Below are positions 1 through 8,114 of a stretch of 64,000 bases of DNA, in pieces. The notes under the pieces were generated by a model. It made no database searches and was not told the DNA's origin. It saw only the letters and a program-made list of their open reading frames with translations. Position 1 is the stretch's first letter. Each line of letters starts with the position of its first letter. The position numbers were made by a program, and so were the translations under genes. The DNA comes from Magnetaquicoccus sp039908525. Lineage in GTDB: Bacteria; Pseudomonadota; Magnetococcia; Magnetococcales; Magnetaquicoccaceae. The DNA lies in contig JAMOAY010000015.1 of NCBI GenBank assembly GCA_039908525.1, positions 1 through 64,000 of the forward strand, in the 5' to 3' direction.

Positions 1-143
1 TCATAGGCCGTAAAAACAGCCCCGCCCGTCTCCGCAAGAATCTTGGTAATCGCAGCCGTCAAGCTCGTCTTGCCATGGTCCACGTGACCGATGGTGCCGA
101 TGTTCACATGAGGCTTGTTGCGTTCGAATTTGGCCTTTGCCAT
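1..143 (-). CDS. tuf: Elongation factor Tu, N-terminal part (cut by window edge)
   Basis: EF-Tu delivers aminoacyl-tRNA to the ribosome. Only the first 47 codons are inside the window. The protein begins MAKAKFERNKPHVNIGTIGH and continues with the G1 P-loop GHVDHGKT, which is diagnostic of EF-Tu. The ATG at 143 is preceded by a clear Shine-Dalgarno (GGGAGGAAACTGG, then ATG). It lies downstream of tRNA-Tyr, tRNA-Gly and tRNA-Thr on the same strand, the classical tufB arrangement of Pseudomonadota, so it is probably co-transcribed with them. Confidence 0.97.
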   Translation of the reverse strand, partial: MAKAKFERNKPHVNIGTIGHVDHGKTSLTAAITKILAETGGAVFTAY

Positions 144-213
144 TCCAGTTTCCTCCCAGTGCGGTTGAGTGGGGTCTATCGAGGGTCACGAACAGACTCT
201 AAGCAATCCTATA

Positions 214-289
214 TGGAGCCCATGAACGGATTCGAACCGTTGACCTCTTCCTTACCAAGGAAGTGCTCTGCCGACTGAGCTACATGGGC
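214..289 (-). tRNA. tRNA-Thr (anticodon GGT)
   Basis: A 76-nt cloverleaf on the minus strand. The acceptor stem GCCCATG pairs with CATGGGC. The anticodon stem CTTCC/GGAAG encloses loop TTGGTAA, giving anticodon GGT. The T-loop is GTTCGAATCC and CCA is encoded at 214-216. It is the last tRNA before tuf. Confidence 0.97.
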
Positions 290-315
290 AAAACAATCAA
301 ATTCAGAACGCGGCC

Positions 316-389
316 TGGAGCGGATGGGGGGAATCGAACCCCCATGTTCAGCTTGGAAGGCTGACGTTCTACCACTGAACTACACCCGC
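316..389 (-). tRNA. tRNA-Gly (anticodon TCC)
   Basis: A 74-nt cloverleaf. The 5' acceptor strand GCGGGTG pairs with CATCCGC. The anticodon stem CAGC/GCTG encloses a loop containing TCC. The T-loop is GGTTCGATTCC and CCA is encoded at 316-318. It sits between tRNA-Tyr and tRNA-Thr, as in the E. coli tufB operon. Confidence 0.97.
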
Positions 390-449
390 CGAGCACCCCG
401 GCCCTTGGCAAATCCCGGCGCCGGGCAAGGCACCCGGCCGCAAACGGGA

Positions 450-534
<85 letters not shown>

Positions 535-539
535 AACCC

Positions 540-1136
540 TCAAGAGCCCGCTAGTCTTACCTGTTGTTCCCCCTCCAGGATGGTCACCACGGCCCAACTC
601 TCCTCCTGGCCAGGATTGCGATAGCTGTGACGCACATTGCCACGAAAGACCGCCGTCTCGCCACTTTTCAACAGCACATGTTCACCCGCCACCTCCAGTT
701 CCATCTCACCACGCAACACATGCAGGTACTCCTCACTGCCCGGTGGGTGGGGAACCCCCTGGTAGATCCCCAGACCGCACAATTGGAACACCATCTGCAC
801 AAAATGGTAGGTGCCGGACGGCGTCACGGTCACCGCCCGGTAGGCCCCATCCCCGGAGGTCACCCGCCGCATCTCATCGGCCGTGACATGCTGTATGCGC
901 CGCTGCTCCGACTCCACCAGTTCATCGATGGTCATGCCCAATGCCGTGGCAATCTTGAAGACCACCGCCAGACTGGGATTGGCATCATCCCGCTCCACCG
1001 TGGCCAGAGTCGCCCTGGGAATGCCGGCCATGTCCGCCAACTGCTGCTGGGTCTGTTTGCGACGCCCCCGAATGGCCCGGATACGGATCCCAACCAGATT
1101 GCTGATCAACGCTGTCTCCCCAATAACATAGACCAC
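540..1136 (-). CDS. XRE-family transcriptional regulator with C-terminal cupin sensor domain
   Basis: A predicted DNA-binding regulator of 198 residues. Residues about 15-70 form an XRE/Cro-type helix-turn-helix (QQQLADMAGIPRATLATVER). Residues about 115-190 form a cupin_2 barrel with the pattern PPGSEEYLHVLRGEMELEV followed by GETAVFRGNVRHSY. Such proteins commonly sense a small metabolite through the cupin barrel; the ligand here is unknown. The assumed start is GTG at 1136 behind a GGTGAGG-like site; a TTG at 1109 behind GGGGAG is an alternative. The gene ends five bases before tRNA-Tyr and is divergent from the peroxiredoxin gene. Confidence 0.88.
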   Translation of the reverse strand: MVYVIGETALISNLVGIRIRAIRGRRKQTQQQLADMAGIPRATLATVERDDANPSLAVVFKIATALGMTIDELVESEQRRIQHVTADEMRRVTSGDGAYRAVTVTPSGTYHFVQMVFQLCGLGIYQGVPHPPGSEEYLHVLRGEMELEVAGEHVLLKSGETAVFRGNVRHSYRNPGQEESWAVVTILEGEQQVRLAGS

Positions 1137-1191
1137 GCCCCCTCACCTAAGACGATATGGAAACATTTTTGTTGGTATATCATTTTTTTTC

Positions 1192-1220
1192 TTGACGGGC
1201 AAGAGACTCTGGTGTATGGT
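1192..1220 (+). promoter_or_regulatory. Sigma70-type promoter of the peroxiredoxin gene
   Basis: TTGACG at 1192-1197 and TATGGT at 1215-1220 are separated by exactly 17 bases. The site lies 77 bases upstream of the peroxiredoxin start, in the divergent intergenic region. Recognised by motif and spacing only. Confidence 0.6.
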
Positions 1221-1296
1221 AGCGCACAATACCGTTGCGTGCCACAAGCAACCGCACCCATTCTGTCAAACCCGCTTAGAATCTGGAGAAATGCCA

Positions 1297-1896
1297 ATGA
1301 GTGTCCTCGTCACCAAACCGGCTCCTGACTTTACCGCCAACGCGGTCATGCCCGACAACAGCATCAAAGCCGACTTCCGCCTGTCCGATTACCGGGGCAA
1401 GTATGTGGTACTCTTTTTCTACCCCCTGGATTTCACCTTTGTCTGCCCCTCGGAGCTGATCGCCTTCGACCATCGCCTGCAGGAGTTCAAGAACCGGGGC
1501 GTGGAGGTGATTGGGGTCTCCATCGACTCTCACTTCACCCATCTGGCCTGGAAGAACACCCCGGTTGACAACGGCGGCATCGGCAATGTCCAGTATCCCC
1601 TGGTGGCCGACATCTCCAAGCAGATCACCACCGATTATGATCTCAATTTCGGTCCGGGCATCGCGCTGCGGGGCTCTTTCCTGATCGATCAGAGTGGTGT
1701 GGTCCGCCATCAGGTGGTCAACGACCTGCCCCTGGGCCGGGATATCGATGAGATGCTGCGCATGGTGGATGCCCTGCAGTTCCATGCCGAGCACGGCGAA
1801 GTCTGCCCGGCCGGCTGGAAAAAGGGCAAGCCAGGCATGAAGGGATCGACAGAGGGGGTGGCGGAATATCTGGCTGCCCACGCCGACGCACTGTAA
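1297..1896 (+). CDS. 2-Cys peroxiredoxin (AhpC/Prx1 type)
   Basis: Reduces hydrogen peroxide and organic peroxides in the cytoplasm using a cysteine pair. The protein has 199 residues. The peroxidatic Cys50 lies in the motif FYPLDFTFVCPSE and the resolving Cys170 in HGEVCPAGW, so it is a typical 2-Cys enzyme. The ATG at 1297 is chosen because GGAG lies eight bases upstream; the in-frame ATG at 1291 would be too close to it. A sigma70 promoter precedes it and sodB follows 41 bases later on the same strand, suggesting a joint oxidative-stress unit. Confidence 0.95.
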   Translation: MSVLVTKPAPDFTANAVMPDNSIKADFRLSDYRGKYVVLFFYPLDFTFVCPSELIAFDHRLQEFKNRGVEVIGVSIDSHFTHLAWKNTPVDNGGIGNVQYPLVADISKQITTDYDLNFGPGIALRGSFLIDQSGVVRHQVVNDLPLGRDIDEMLRMVDALQFHAEHGEVCPAGWKKGKPGMKGSTEGVAEYLAAHADAL

Positions 1897-1937
1897 TCCA
1901 CCGACCCGATCATCCTCGATCCCCAAGGAGACGCACC

Positions 1938-2519
1938 ATGGCCTTTTCGCTGCCGCCCCTGCCCTACGACAAAGGGGCACTGGCACCCCACATTTCTCAG
2001 GAGACCCTGGAGTTCCACCACGGCAAGCACCATAACACCTATGTGACCAACCTCAACAACCTGGTCCCCGGCACCGAGTTCGAGAACATGTCCCTGGAAG
2101 AGATCATTCTCAAATCTTCCGGAGGTATTTTCAACAACGCCGCCCAGGTCTGGAACCACACCTTCTACTGGAACTGCCTCTCCCCCAACGGCGGCGGGGA
2201 GCCCACCGGTGACCTGGCCAAGGCCATCGACCAGGCGTTTGGCTCGTTCGCCCAGTTCAAGGAGAAGTTCACCGCCACCTCCGTCACCACCTTCGGCTCA
2301 GGATGGGGTTGGCTGGTCAAGAGTGGCGACGGATCCCTGGAGCTGATGAGCACCAGCAACGCCGGCACCCCCGCCACCTCCGGCAAAAAGGCCCTGCTCA
2401 CCTGCGATGTGTGGGAGCATGCCTACTACATCGACTACCGGAATGCCCGCCCTGGCTATGTGGCGGCCTTCTGGAATCTGGTCAACTGGGATTTCGTGGC
2501 CAAAAATTTCGCCGAGTAG
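1938..2519 (+). CDS. sodB: Superoxide dismutase, Fe type
   Basis: Dismutates superoxide to peroxide and oxygen. The 193-residue protein carries all four metal ligands at the E. coli SodB positions: His27, His74 (AAQVWNHTFYW), Asp157 and His161 (DVWEHAYYIDYRN). Gln70 in the N-terminal domain supports iron or cambialistic rather than strict manganese use. AAGGAG precedes the ATG. It follows the peroxiredoxin gene, so the two enzymes would remove superoxide and then the peroxide formed. Confidence 0.95.
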   Translation: MAFSLPPLPYDKGALAPHISQETLEFHHGKHHNTYVTNLNNLVPGTEFENMSLEEIILKSSGGIFNNAAQVWNHTFYWNCLSPNGGGEPTGDLAKAIDQAFGSFAQFKEKFTATSVTTFGSGWGWLVKSGDGSLELMSTSNAGTPATSGKKALLTCDVWEHAYYIDYRNARPGYVAAFWNLVNWDFVAKNFAE

Positions 2520-2530
2520 ATTCCTTGCCA

Positions 2531-2553
2531 CCGGGGGCCGTCACGGTCCCCGG
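2531..2553. terminator. GC-rich hairpin after sodB
   Basis: An 11-bp inverted repeat (CCGGGGGCCGT, then ACGGTCCCCGG, one mismatch or G-T pair) starts 12 bases after the sodB stop, between convergent genes. No good T-run follows it on the plus strand. It closely matches hairpin 3 of the repeats at 7951 and 18797. Confidence 0.5.
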
Positions 2554-2600
2554 CTCCCCTAAAAAACCAGAGCGTATTGATACTCAACCGAGACGGGACG

Positions 2601-2951
2601 CTACTCGGGCTCCTCTGCCACTGCTTTGCAGTCGAAATGGGGAATCTGACTCTCCAAACCGACCACCTTGTCCAACGAGAAGGAGAAGGCGATGCCGGTG
2701 CCCGGCTTGTCAAATTGAGCCTCCGCGCGAATGGCATACAGTACGGCCGCTGCACAGGCATCGGAGACCACCAGCAAAATAATGCTGCGCTGTGTATCCA
2801 GGGAAAGGCCAAAAAAGGTCAGGGCTTCATGAATTCCGCTCCCTCGACCCGGCAGGATGGTCACACCGGTGGCCCCTGCATCTTTGGCGACAGAGACCAT
2901 TTTGTCGGCCAGTTCCTCGGGCGTAATGATCACCACGACCTTGAATTTCAT
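2601..2951 (-). CDS. P-II-like small regulatory protein
   Basis: A 116-residue protein with a P-II/GlnB-like ferredoxin fold pattern: an N-terminal beta strand (MKFKVVVIIT), helix ELADKMVSVAKDAGATGVTI, the glycine-rich stretch PGRGSG, then IILLVVSD. The uridylylated Tyr region of a true GlnB T-loop is not recognisable. The ATG at 2951 has GGAGGGAGAT upstream. It starts three bases after the stop of a DUF1538 gene and is last in a three-gene operon. It probably regulates that transporter by nucleotide binding, as AmtB-linked PII proteins do (inference). Confidence 0.75.
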   Translation of the reverse strand: MKFKVVVIITPEELADKMVSVAKDAGATGVTILPGRGSGIHEALTFFGLSLDTQRSIILLVVSDACAAAVLYAIRAEAQFDKPGTGIAFSFSLDKVVGLESQIPHFDCKAVAEEPE

Positions 2952-2953
2952 CG

Positions 2954-3802
2954 TTATCTCCCTCCATGTTCGTCTGTTTTTGTTTTTCTGCCCAGCCCGC
3001 ACCGCTTTGGCAGCGGGGGAGCGTTTCTTCGGCGAGCCACCGTGCGCATGGAGAGGCACTCTACCAGTTGAGCATAGCCCATGACAGTCATCACGGGAAA
3101 AAGAGTGGCGAACACAATCAGACCCAACCCGTCCAGTGCGGGATTGCGCCCTGGAATGGTGGCTGCCAACCCCAGGCCCAGAGCAGCGACCAGCGGCACG
3201 GTGACCGTAGAGGTGGTGACACTGCCCGAATCATAGGCCAGAGCGACAATCATGCGGGGCGCATAACAGGTTTGAATGATGACAACGACATACCCGGTTA
3301 CGATGCAATAGGCGATCGGGATACCGGTGACAATGCGGAAGGCGCCCAGAGCGATGCCGATGGCGACCCCGGTGGCCACGGCCATGCGCAAAGGGAAAGG
3401 TTTGATCGCCCCCTGAGAAACATCGCACGCCTTCGTGGCGACGGCCAACAGGGCCGGTTCCGCCAGGGTGGCGGAAAAACCGATCAGGGCGGCAAACAGG
3501 TAGACCCAGCCATAGGAGCTCCAGAGGGCGTCCGGCGGAGCCTGCGCCGCATTGAACAGAAAGAGCGGATCGGAGAGCTGCCTGGCCATCGCTTCCCCCA
3601 CCGGAAGAAGGCTCTTTTCCAGGCCAACGATGAACAAAACCAACCCAATGTAGGTATACAAAATGCCAATGGCCATCCGACGCCAGTTGGCAATGGGTTG
3701 ACGCAACACAAGCAGCTGAAAACCAACCATGGCAGCTACGATGGGCACCAAATCCATAAAGGTGCCCGCCAGCGCGGAGAGAAGTTCGAGCAGAATTTCC
3801 AT
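2954..3802 (-). CDS. DUF1538 family membrane protein (second of pair)
   Basis: A 282-residue, multi-pass inner membrane protein with about seven hydrophobic segments. DUF1538 hallmarks are ALIGFSATLAEPALLAVATKA and ALAYDSGSVTTSTVTVPLVAALG. Two-gene DUF1538 systems called UmpA/UmpB have been described in a halophile as Na+(Li+,K+)/H+ antiporters (my recollection). The ATG at 3802 follows the upstream paralog's stop by five bases. The C-terminus has an unusual basic tail. Confidence 0.8.
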   Translation of the reverse strand: MEILLELLSALAGTFMDLVPIVAAMVGFQLLVLRQPIANWRRMAIGILYTYIGLVLFIVGLEKSLLPVGEAMARQLSDPLFLFNAAQAPPDALWSSYGWVYLFAALIGFSATLAEPALLAVATKACDVSQGAIKPFPLRMAVATGVAIGIALGAFRIVTGIPIAYCIVTGYVVVIIQTCYAPRMIVALAYDSGSVTTSTVTVPLVAALGLGLAATIPGRNPALDGLGLIVFATLFPVMTVMGYAQLVECLSMRTVARRRNAPPLPKRCGLGRKTKTDEHGGR

Positions 3803-3807
3803 ATCGG

Positions 3808-4587
3808 CTACCGGTTTCCGAACAGGAACACACCGTATCCCATCACAAACACGATGGGGGTCAGGGAGGCAAAGGCGACCAATCCAAAACCGTCCACCAT
3901 GGGGTTGCGACCACGAATGCAACTGGCCAACCCCACCCCCAGCACAACCGTCAAGGGAACCGTCACGGTGGAGGTTGCGACTCCCCCGGAATCATAAGCG
4001 ACGCCGATGATTTCAGAAGGGGCAAACGGGGTCAGAAGGGCGACGGTACAATAACCGCCCAGGATCCAATGGTGGACGGGCCAACCCCGGATAATGCGCA
4101 AGACACCGAACAGGAGGGCGATACCCACCGAGACGGCCACAACATAGCGGAGATGGAGGGCATAGGCGGCTTGTGCAGACTCGCCTGGCTCAATCAGTCG
4201 GGCCGTCGAGGCAACCTCGGCCGCCTTGCCGGCCATGGCGACAAGGGCCGGTTCCGCCACCGTGGTAGAAAACCCCATGGCAAAAGCAAAAACAGACAGC
4301 CAGAGGAGATTCCCTTTGCGTGCCAAAGCATGGGCCAGAGCCCCCCCCAGAGGAAAAAGCCCCATCTCCAGACCACGGGAAAAAAGGGTGAGACCCAGAA
4401 TGAGCATAAAGATGCCGCCCAGCATCCCTCCCAGATCCGGAAAAGGCTTCTGTAACACAAGCAGTTGGAAGCCAGCGACGACGACGACGATGGGCAGCAG
4501 ATCGCGGGCGGAGTCCCGCACCCAGAAAAACGGTCGCAACAGGGGAGAACGATACAACGACTGCATATTATTGTTTTCGAATGACAA
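3808..4587 (-). CDS. DUF1538 family membrane protein (first of pair)
   Basis: 259 residues, paralogous to the downstream gene. It has the same motifs, AMGFSTTVAEPALVAMAGKAA and GVAYDSGGVATSTVTVPLT, each followed by GRNP plus a hydrophobic helix. The likely start is TTG at 4587, because GAGGA lies seven bases upstream; the ATG at 4566 has no ribosome site. With the next gene it would form a two-component transporter. Downstream of the K+ channel gene by 56 bases, same strand. Confidence 0.8.
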   Translation of the reverse strand: MSFENNNMQSLYRSPLLRPFFWVRDSARDLLPIVVVVAGFQLLVLQKPFPDLGGMLGGIFMLILGLTLFSRGLEMGLFPLGGALAHALARKGNLLWLSVFAFAMGFSTTVAEPALVAMAGKAAEVASTARLIEPGESAQAAYALHLRYVVAVSVGIALLFGVLRIIRGWPVHHWILGGYCTVALLTPFAPSEIIGVAYDSGGVATSTVTVPLTVVLGVGLASCIRGRNPMVDGFGLVAFASLTPIVFVMGYGVFLFGNR

Positions 4588-4643
4588 AATACTGTCCTCA
4601 TCGAGTGCGGTGCCCGAAGTGACGGCTCACCCGGACATCAAAT

Positions 4644-6194
4644 TCAAACTCTTTTTGCGTCGATCACTTCCCGCAACCGTTGCACGTCATCCTTGTGCCC
4701 CAGGCAGACCAGGGTATCTCCGGGCCGAATGATCACGTCGGCACGGGGGTTGAATAACATCTTTTCGTGCCTCGGCAAAATGCCCACGACGATGACGTTA
4801 TAGTCAGAGCGGATGTAGGAGTCACGCAAGGAAATATTTTCAAACGAAGAAAATTGTGGCAGAGAGATCTCTTCCATTTCCAGTTCTGCGTAGTCAGACT
4901 TCATGACCAGGTCCAGGAAGTGAACGGCGGCTGGCCTGAGGGCTGAATGGGTCAATTGCAACCCACCGATATGGTTGGGGGAGACTACCCGGTTGGCCCC
5001 GAGTTTCAGCAGGCGTTTTTCTGCGCTGGGGGTGGCACTGCAGGCGACAATGGTACAGGTTGGGGAGAGATCCCGGACAATCAGCACCACGGAAATATTG
5101 GTTACCTCATCGTTGACGGCAATAATGACGCCCTTGGCCCGGGAGAGATCCAACCGTTTCCATGTCAATTCGTTCTGCAGGGTGCCCTGGATGGCCAGCC
5201 ACCCTTCCCGAACGGCAGACTCCACCCGATCGACCCGCTGGTCGATACCCACAAACGTTTTTTGTTCGGCATCCAGGTTTTTGCACACGGTGCGACCGAT
5301 ATCCGACAAACCGCACACAATGTAATAATCATCCAGCAGTGCAATCCGGTGTTCCATGCGATGTTCCCTCAGATAAAGGAGACGTTCGGTCAGGGAGGTG
5401 ATCAGGACCAGCGTGATGAAAGTGGTGATGGCGATTCCAGCAATCACCCCAATCATGGCAACCGCCTGGCCCAGGGTGGTATGTGGAACGATATCCCCAT
5501 AGCCCAACGTGGCCACCGTGACCACCATCCAGTAGTATCCATCCCACAGGGAGGTGACGTGTGGGTTGTTGCCGCGCTCCACCACAAAAAAGGCGATAGC
5601 CACCAGGCTCCACAACACCCCGGCAATGACCAGGATGGAGGTCAACTCCTGGGAATGACCCTTGAGCACCGTCTTGACCATGGAGAGTTGGCGGGAGTAG
5701 CGAAACAGTTTCAGGATGCACAGGACCTGCAGGATGGAAATCTCCCGGAACAGAGAGAAAAACGGCAGGCAGGCAACCAATTCGATCACGGGTACCGGTT
5801 GCCGCATCCACAACCATTTGCGCCCCAAAGCATACCGAATGGCCCGCAGGATGGTCGCCCAGTGGCCTACCTCGTGGCGCCGTTGATGACGGTGGTAGGA
5901 GTAGCGGAAATTGTCGATCAGGTCGGAGGCAATCCACCAGCGCAGCAGGTATTCAACCAGAAAAATGCCCGAAAAAATGGTCTCCAGCTGATCCAGTGCC
6001 TGCTTGCGGACGAGGGAGAGAGCGGGATCGGTATCCCGGATGACCACCACCAACGAGGACAAAACGACCAGGGATAAAAAAAGGTCCACCCTTCCGCGAT
6101 GTTCGCAGTCTGGATCCTCCAGCAGATGGCGAAGCACCTGTTTGATGGTATCAAGAAAGCCAATGGTTGGTTTCATATGGTTTGCTGGTGCCAT
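4644..6194 (-). CDS. Voltage-gated-type potassium channel with TrkA-N/TrkA-C (RCK) domains
   Basis: About 516 residues. The N-terminal half holds six transmembrane segments including a pore helix and the selectivity filter TLGYGD (TVATLGYGDIVP). It is followed by a Rossmann RCK domain (YYIVCGLSDIGRTVCKNL) and a C-terminal TrkA-C domain (IIRPGDTLVCLG). The family conducts K+ with gating by cytoplasmic ligands. Start choice is uncertain: ATG at 6194 has GAGCGGGG close upstream, and ATG at 6176 has no site. It heads the DUF1538-PII block, which suggests a joint monovalent cation function. Confidence 0.88.
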   Translation of the reverse strand: MAPANHMKPTIGFLDTIKQVLRHLLEDPDCEHRGRVDLFLSLVVLSSLVVVIRDTDPALSLVRKQALDQLETIFSGIFLVEYLLRWWIASDLIDNFRYSYHRHQRRHEVGHWATILRAIRYALGRKWLWMRQPVPVIELVACLPFFSLFREISILQVLCILKLFRYSRQLSMVKTVLKGHSQELTSILVIAGVLWSLVAIAFFVVERGNNPHVTSLWDGYYWMVVTVATLGYGDIVPHTTLGQAVAMIGVIAGIAITTFITLVLITSLTERLLYLREHRMEHRIALLDDYYIVCGLSDIGRTVCKNLDAEQKTFVGIDQRVDRVESAVREGWLAIQGTLQNELTWKRLDLSRAKGVIIAVNDEVTNISVVLIVRDLSPTCTIVACSATPSAEKRLLKLGANRVVSPNHIGGLQLTHSALRPAAVHFLDLVMKSDYAELEMEEISLPQFSSFENISLRDSYIRSDYNVIVVGILPRHEKMLFNPRADVIIRPGDTLVCLGHKDDVQRLREVIDAKRV

Positions 6195-6323
6195 TCCCCG
6201 CTCGTCGTACCACACACATTCTGCTGAAATCAAAAAATACCGTTACTTGTTGCCGACTCTCCCTGCAGGTCGGCAGGACGGAATGATGCCCAACAGGAAC
6301 CTGACGGGAGATGGATCAGAGTT

Positions 6324-7847
6324 CTAGGCAAACACCCCTCCGACCCGATACTGAATGGCCTCTGCCAAATGCAGGGTTGCGACCTGCGTCGCCGCATCCA
6401 GATCGGCGATGGTACGGGCCACCTTCAAAATGCGGTTGTGGCTGCGTGCCGAAAAACCCAGGCGCTGCCCGGCCGTCAACAACAGCTGGCGCCCCTCCTC
6501 CGTCAGGGCAGCGCTCTCCTCCAGGCTGCGGCCATCCAGATGGGCGTTGTCAACCCCGGCACCGTTGCGCCGCAACTGGCGCTCCCGGGCCTGGATCACC
6601 CGTTCCGCCACCTCTTCCGAAGACTCCCCCACCGCCATGCCCACCAACACCTCCTGGGGCACCGCCGGCACCTCCACATGCAGATCGATCCGGTCCAACA
6701 AAGGACCGGACAGACGGGAGCGATACTGCTCCACCCGCATCGGCGAGCAGCGACAGGCCCGCTGCGCCGAGCCCAGATAGCCACAGGGACATGGGTTGCA
6801 GGCCGCCACCAACTGGAAGGTGGCCGGAAAACGGGTGGCCATGGCGGCCCGGGAGATGTGCACATCCCCCGACTCCAACGGCTCCCGCAACACCTCCAGA
6901 GCCATGCGACCAAATTCGGGGATCTCGTCCAGGAACAACACCCCCCGGTGGGCCAGGCTCACCTCACCCGGTCGGGGGTGACCACCACCGCCGATCAACG
7001 CCACCTGCGAGGCGGTGTGATGGGGAGCACGAAACGGCCGCGTGCCAACAAACGGTCGCCGTGGGTCCAGGCGCCCCGCCACCGAATGGATGGTGGTCAC
7101 CTCCAGGGCCTCGTCCAGGGTCATGGGGGGCAAAATGCCGGGCAGGCATTGGGCCAACAGAGTTTTTCCCGAACCGGGAGGACCGCTCATCAACAGGTTG
7201 TGGCCACCAGCCGCCACCACCTCCAGGGCCCGGCGGGCATGCTCCTGGCCTTTGACCTCGCGCAGATTGCGGCGGGGCGTTTTTTCTGTCTCGACCCACT
7301 GTTGCCAATCGGTGACCGGCATGACCGGCAACGACTCCGCCTCCAGCAGATGGCGGACCAGCGCCAACAGTGTGGGCGGGGCAACCACCCGCACCCCCTC
7401 CACAAACGCCGCCTCCAACCCGTTGGCTTCCGGGACGACCAGCTCTTCAAGGTCGGCCCGTTTGGCATAAATGGCGGCGGGCAGGGTACCGGCAACCGGT
7501 TTCAAACGGCCATCCAGGGCCAACTCCCCCAGAAACAGCCGCCGATGCAACACGCTGCCCGGCAGCTGCTCCATGGCAACCAGCAACCCCAGCGCCATCG
7601 GCAGATCATAGGCACTGCCCACCTTGGGCAGGTGGGCCGGAGCCAGGTTGATGGTGATGTGCAGACTGGGCAGCTTGAAGCCGGAATTTTTCAAAGCGGC
7701 CCGAATGCGATCCTTGGCCTCCCGCACCGCCTCATCGGCCAGACCGACGACGCTCAGGGAGGGCAACCCCCGGCTGGAATCGACCTCCACCTCCACCGGA
7801 ACCGCCCGAATCCCCTCCAGGGCGATCGTATTGACACAGGCCAGCAT
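6324..7847 (-). CDS. comM: YifB/ComM family Mg-chelatase-like AAA+ ATPase
   Basis: 507 residues, full length. An N-terminal Lon-like ChlI domain (VVGLADEAVREAKDRIRAAL), a Walker A motif (GPPGSGKT), a Walker B region (GVLFLDEIPEF), a Cys-rich insert (CNPCPCGYLG), and the C-terminal Mg_chelatase_C region. ComM is a hexameric helicase promoting branch migration during natural transformation; the family is also widespread in non-competent bacteria. The ATG at 7847 has GAGGA upstream. A repeat region separates it from the upstream aldehyde dehydrogenase gene. Confidence 0.93.
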   Translation of the reverse strand: MLACVNTIALEGIRAVPVEVEVDSSRGLPSLSVVGLADEAVREAKDRIRAALKNSGFKLPSLHITINLAPAHLPKVGSAYDLPMALGLLVAMEQLPGSVLHRRLFLGELALDGRLKPVAGTLPAAIYAKRADLEELVVPEANGLEAAFVEGVRVVAPPTLLALVRHLLEAESLPVMPVTDWQQWVETEKTPRRNLREVKGQEHARRALEVVAAGGHNLLMSGPPGSGKTLLAQCLPGILPPMTLDEALEVTTIHSVAGRLDPRRPFVGTRPFRAPHHTASQVALIGGGGHPRPGEVSLAHRGVLFLDEIPEFGRMALEVLREPLESGDVHISRAAMATRFPATFQLVAACNPCPCGYLGSAQRACRCSPMRVEQYRSRLSGPLLDRIDLHVEVPAVPQEVLVGMAVGESSEEVAERVIQARERQLRRNGAGVDNAHLDGRSLEESAALTEEGRQLLLTAGQRLGFSARSHNRILKVARTIADLDAATQVATLHLAEAIQYRVGGVFA

Positions 7848-7950
7848 AATGATGTTTTCCTCGGCGTTTGTATGCCCATGGAGGCACTGCCAGCCAACCC
7901 CCAAGAGGTATCGATACCCGTTTTTGTCGGGAACCGAACAGCCAGGGAGG

Positions 7951-8113
7951 TCCAGGAGGGGATTATCCCTTCCTGGCGGGGTGCGGGGCAGAGCCCCGCC
8001 GACCGTTTCGGGGCTTCGCCCCGCGCCCCACCAGAGGGCCTTGCCCTCTGGACACCCACCGGGGGCCGTGACGGCCCCCGGACCCCGGCAAAAAATTTTT
8101 AATGTCAACAGGC
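7951..8113. repeat. Multi-hairpin palindromic repeat, copy A
   Basis: Four successive inverted repeats. Around 7951-7975 is CCAGGAGGGG, then CCCTTCCTGG. At 7976-8000, GGGGC and GCCCC sit within GGCGGGG...CCCCGCC. At 8009-8050 are CGGGG CTTCG CCCCG and AGAGGGC CTT GCCCTCT. At 8059-8081 is CCGGGGGCCGT G ACGGCCCCCGG, followed by an A/T tract. The part from 8001 is about 95% identical to 18797-18909. Like that copy, it begins directly after a minus-strand gene (aldehyde dehydrogenase). Confidence 0.9.
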
Positions 8114-8114
8114 A

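Noticed and set aside
7951..8113. Possible CRISPR array or riboswitch in the hairpin-rich spacer
   Set aside because: The hairpins differ from each other with no regular spacer pattern, and the block recurs after an unrelated gene at 18797.
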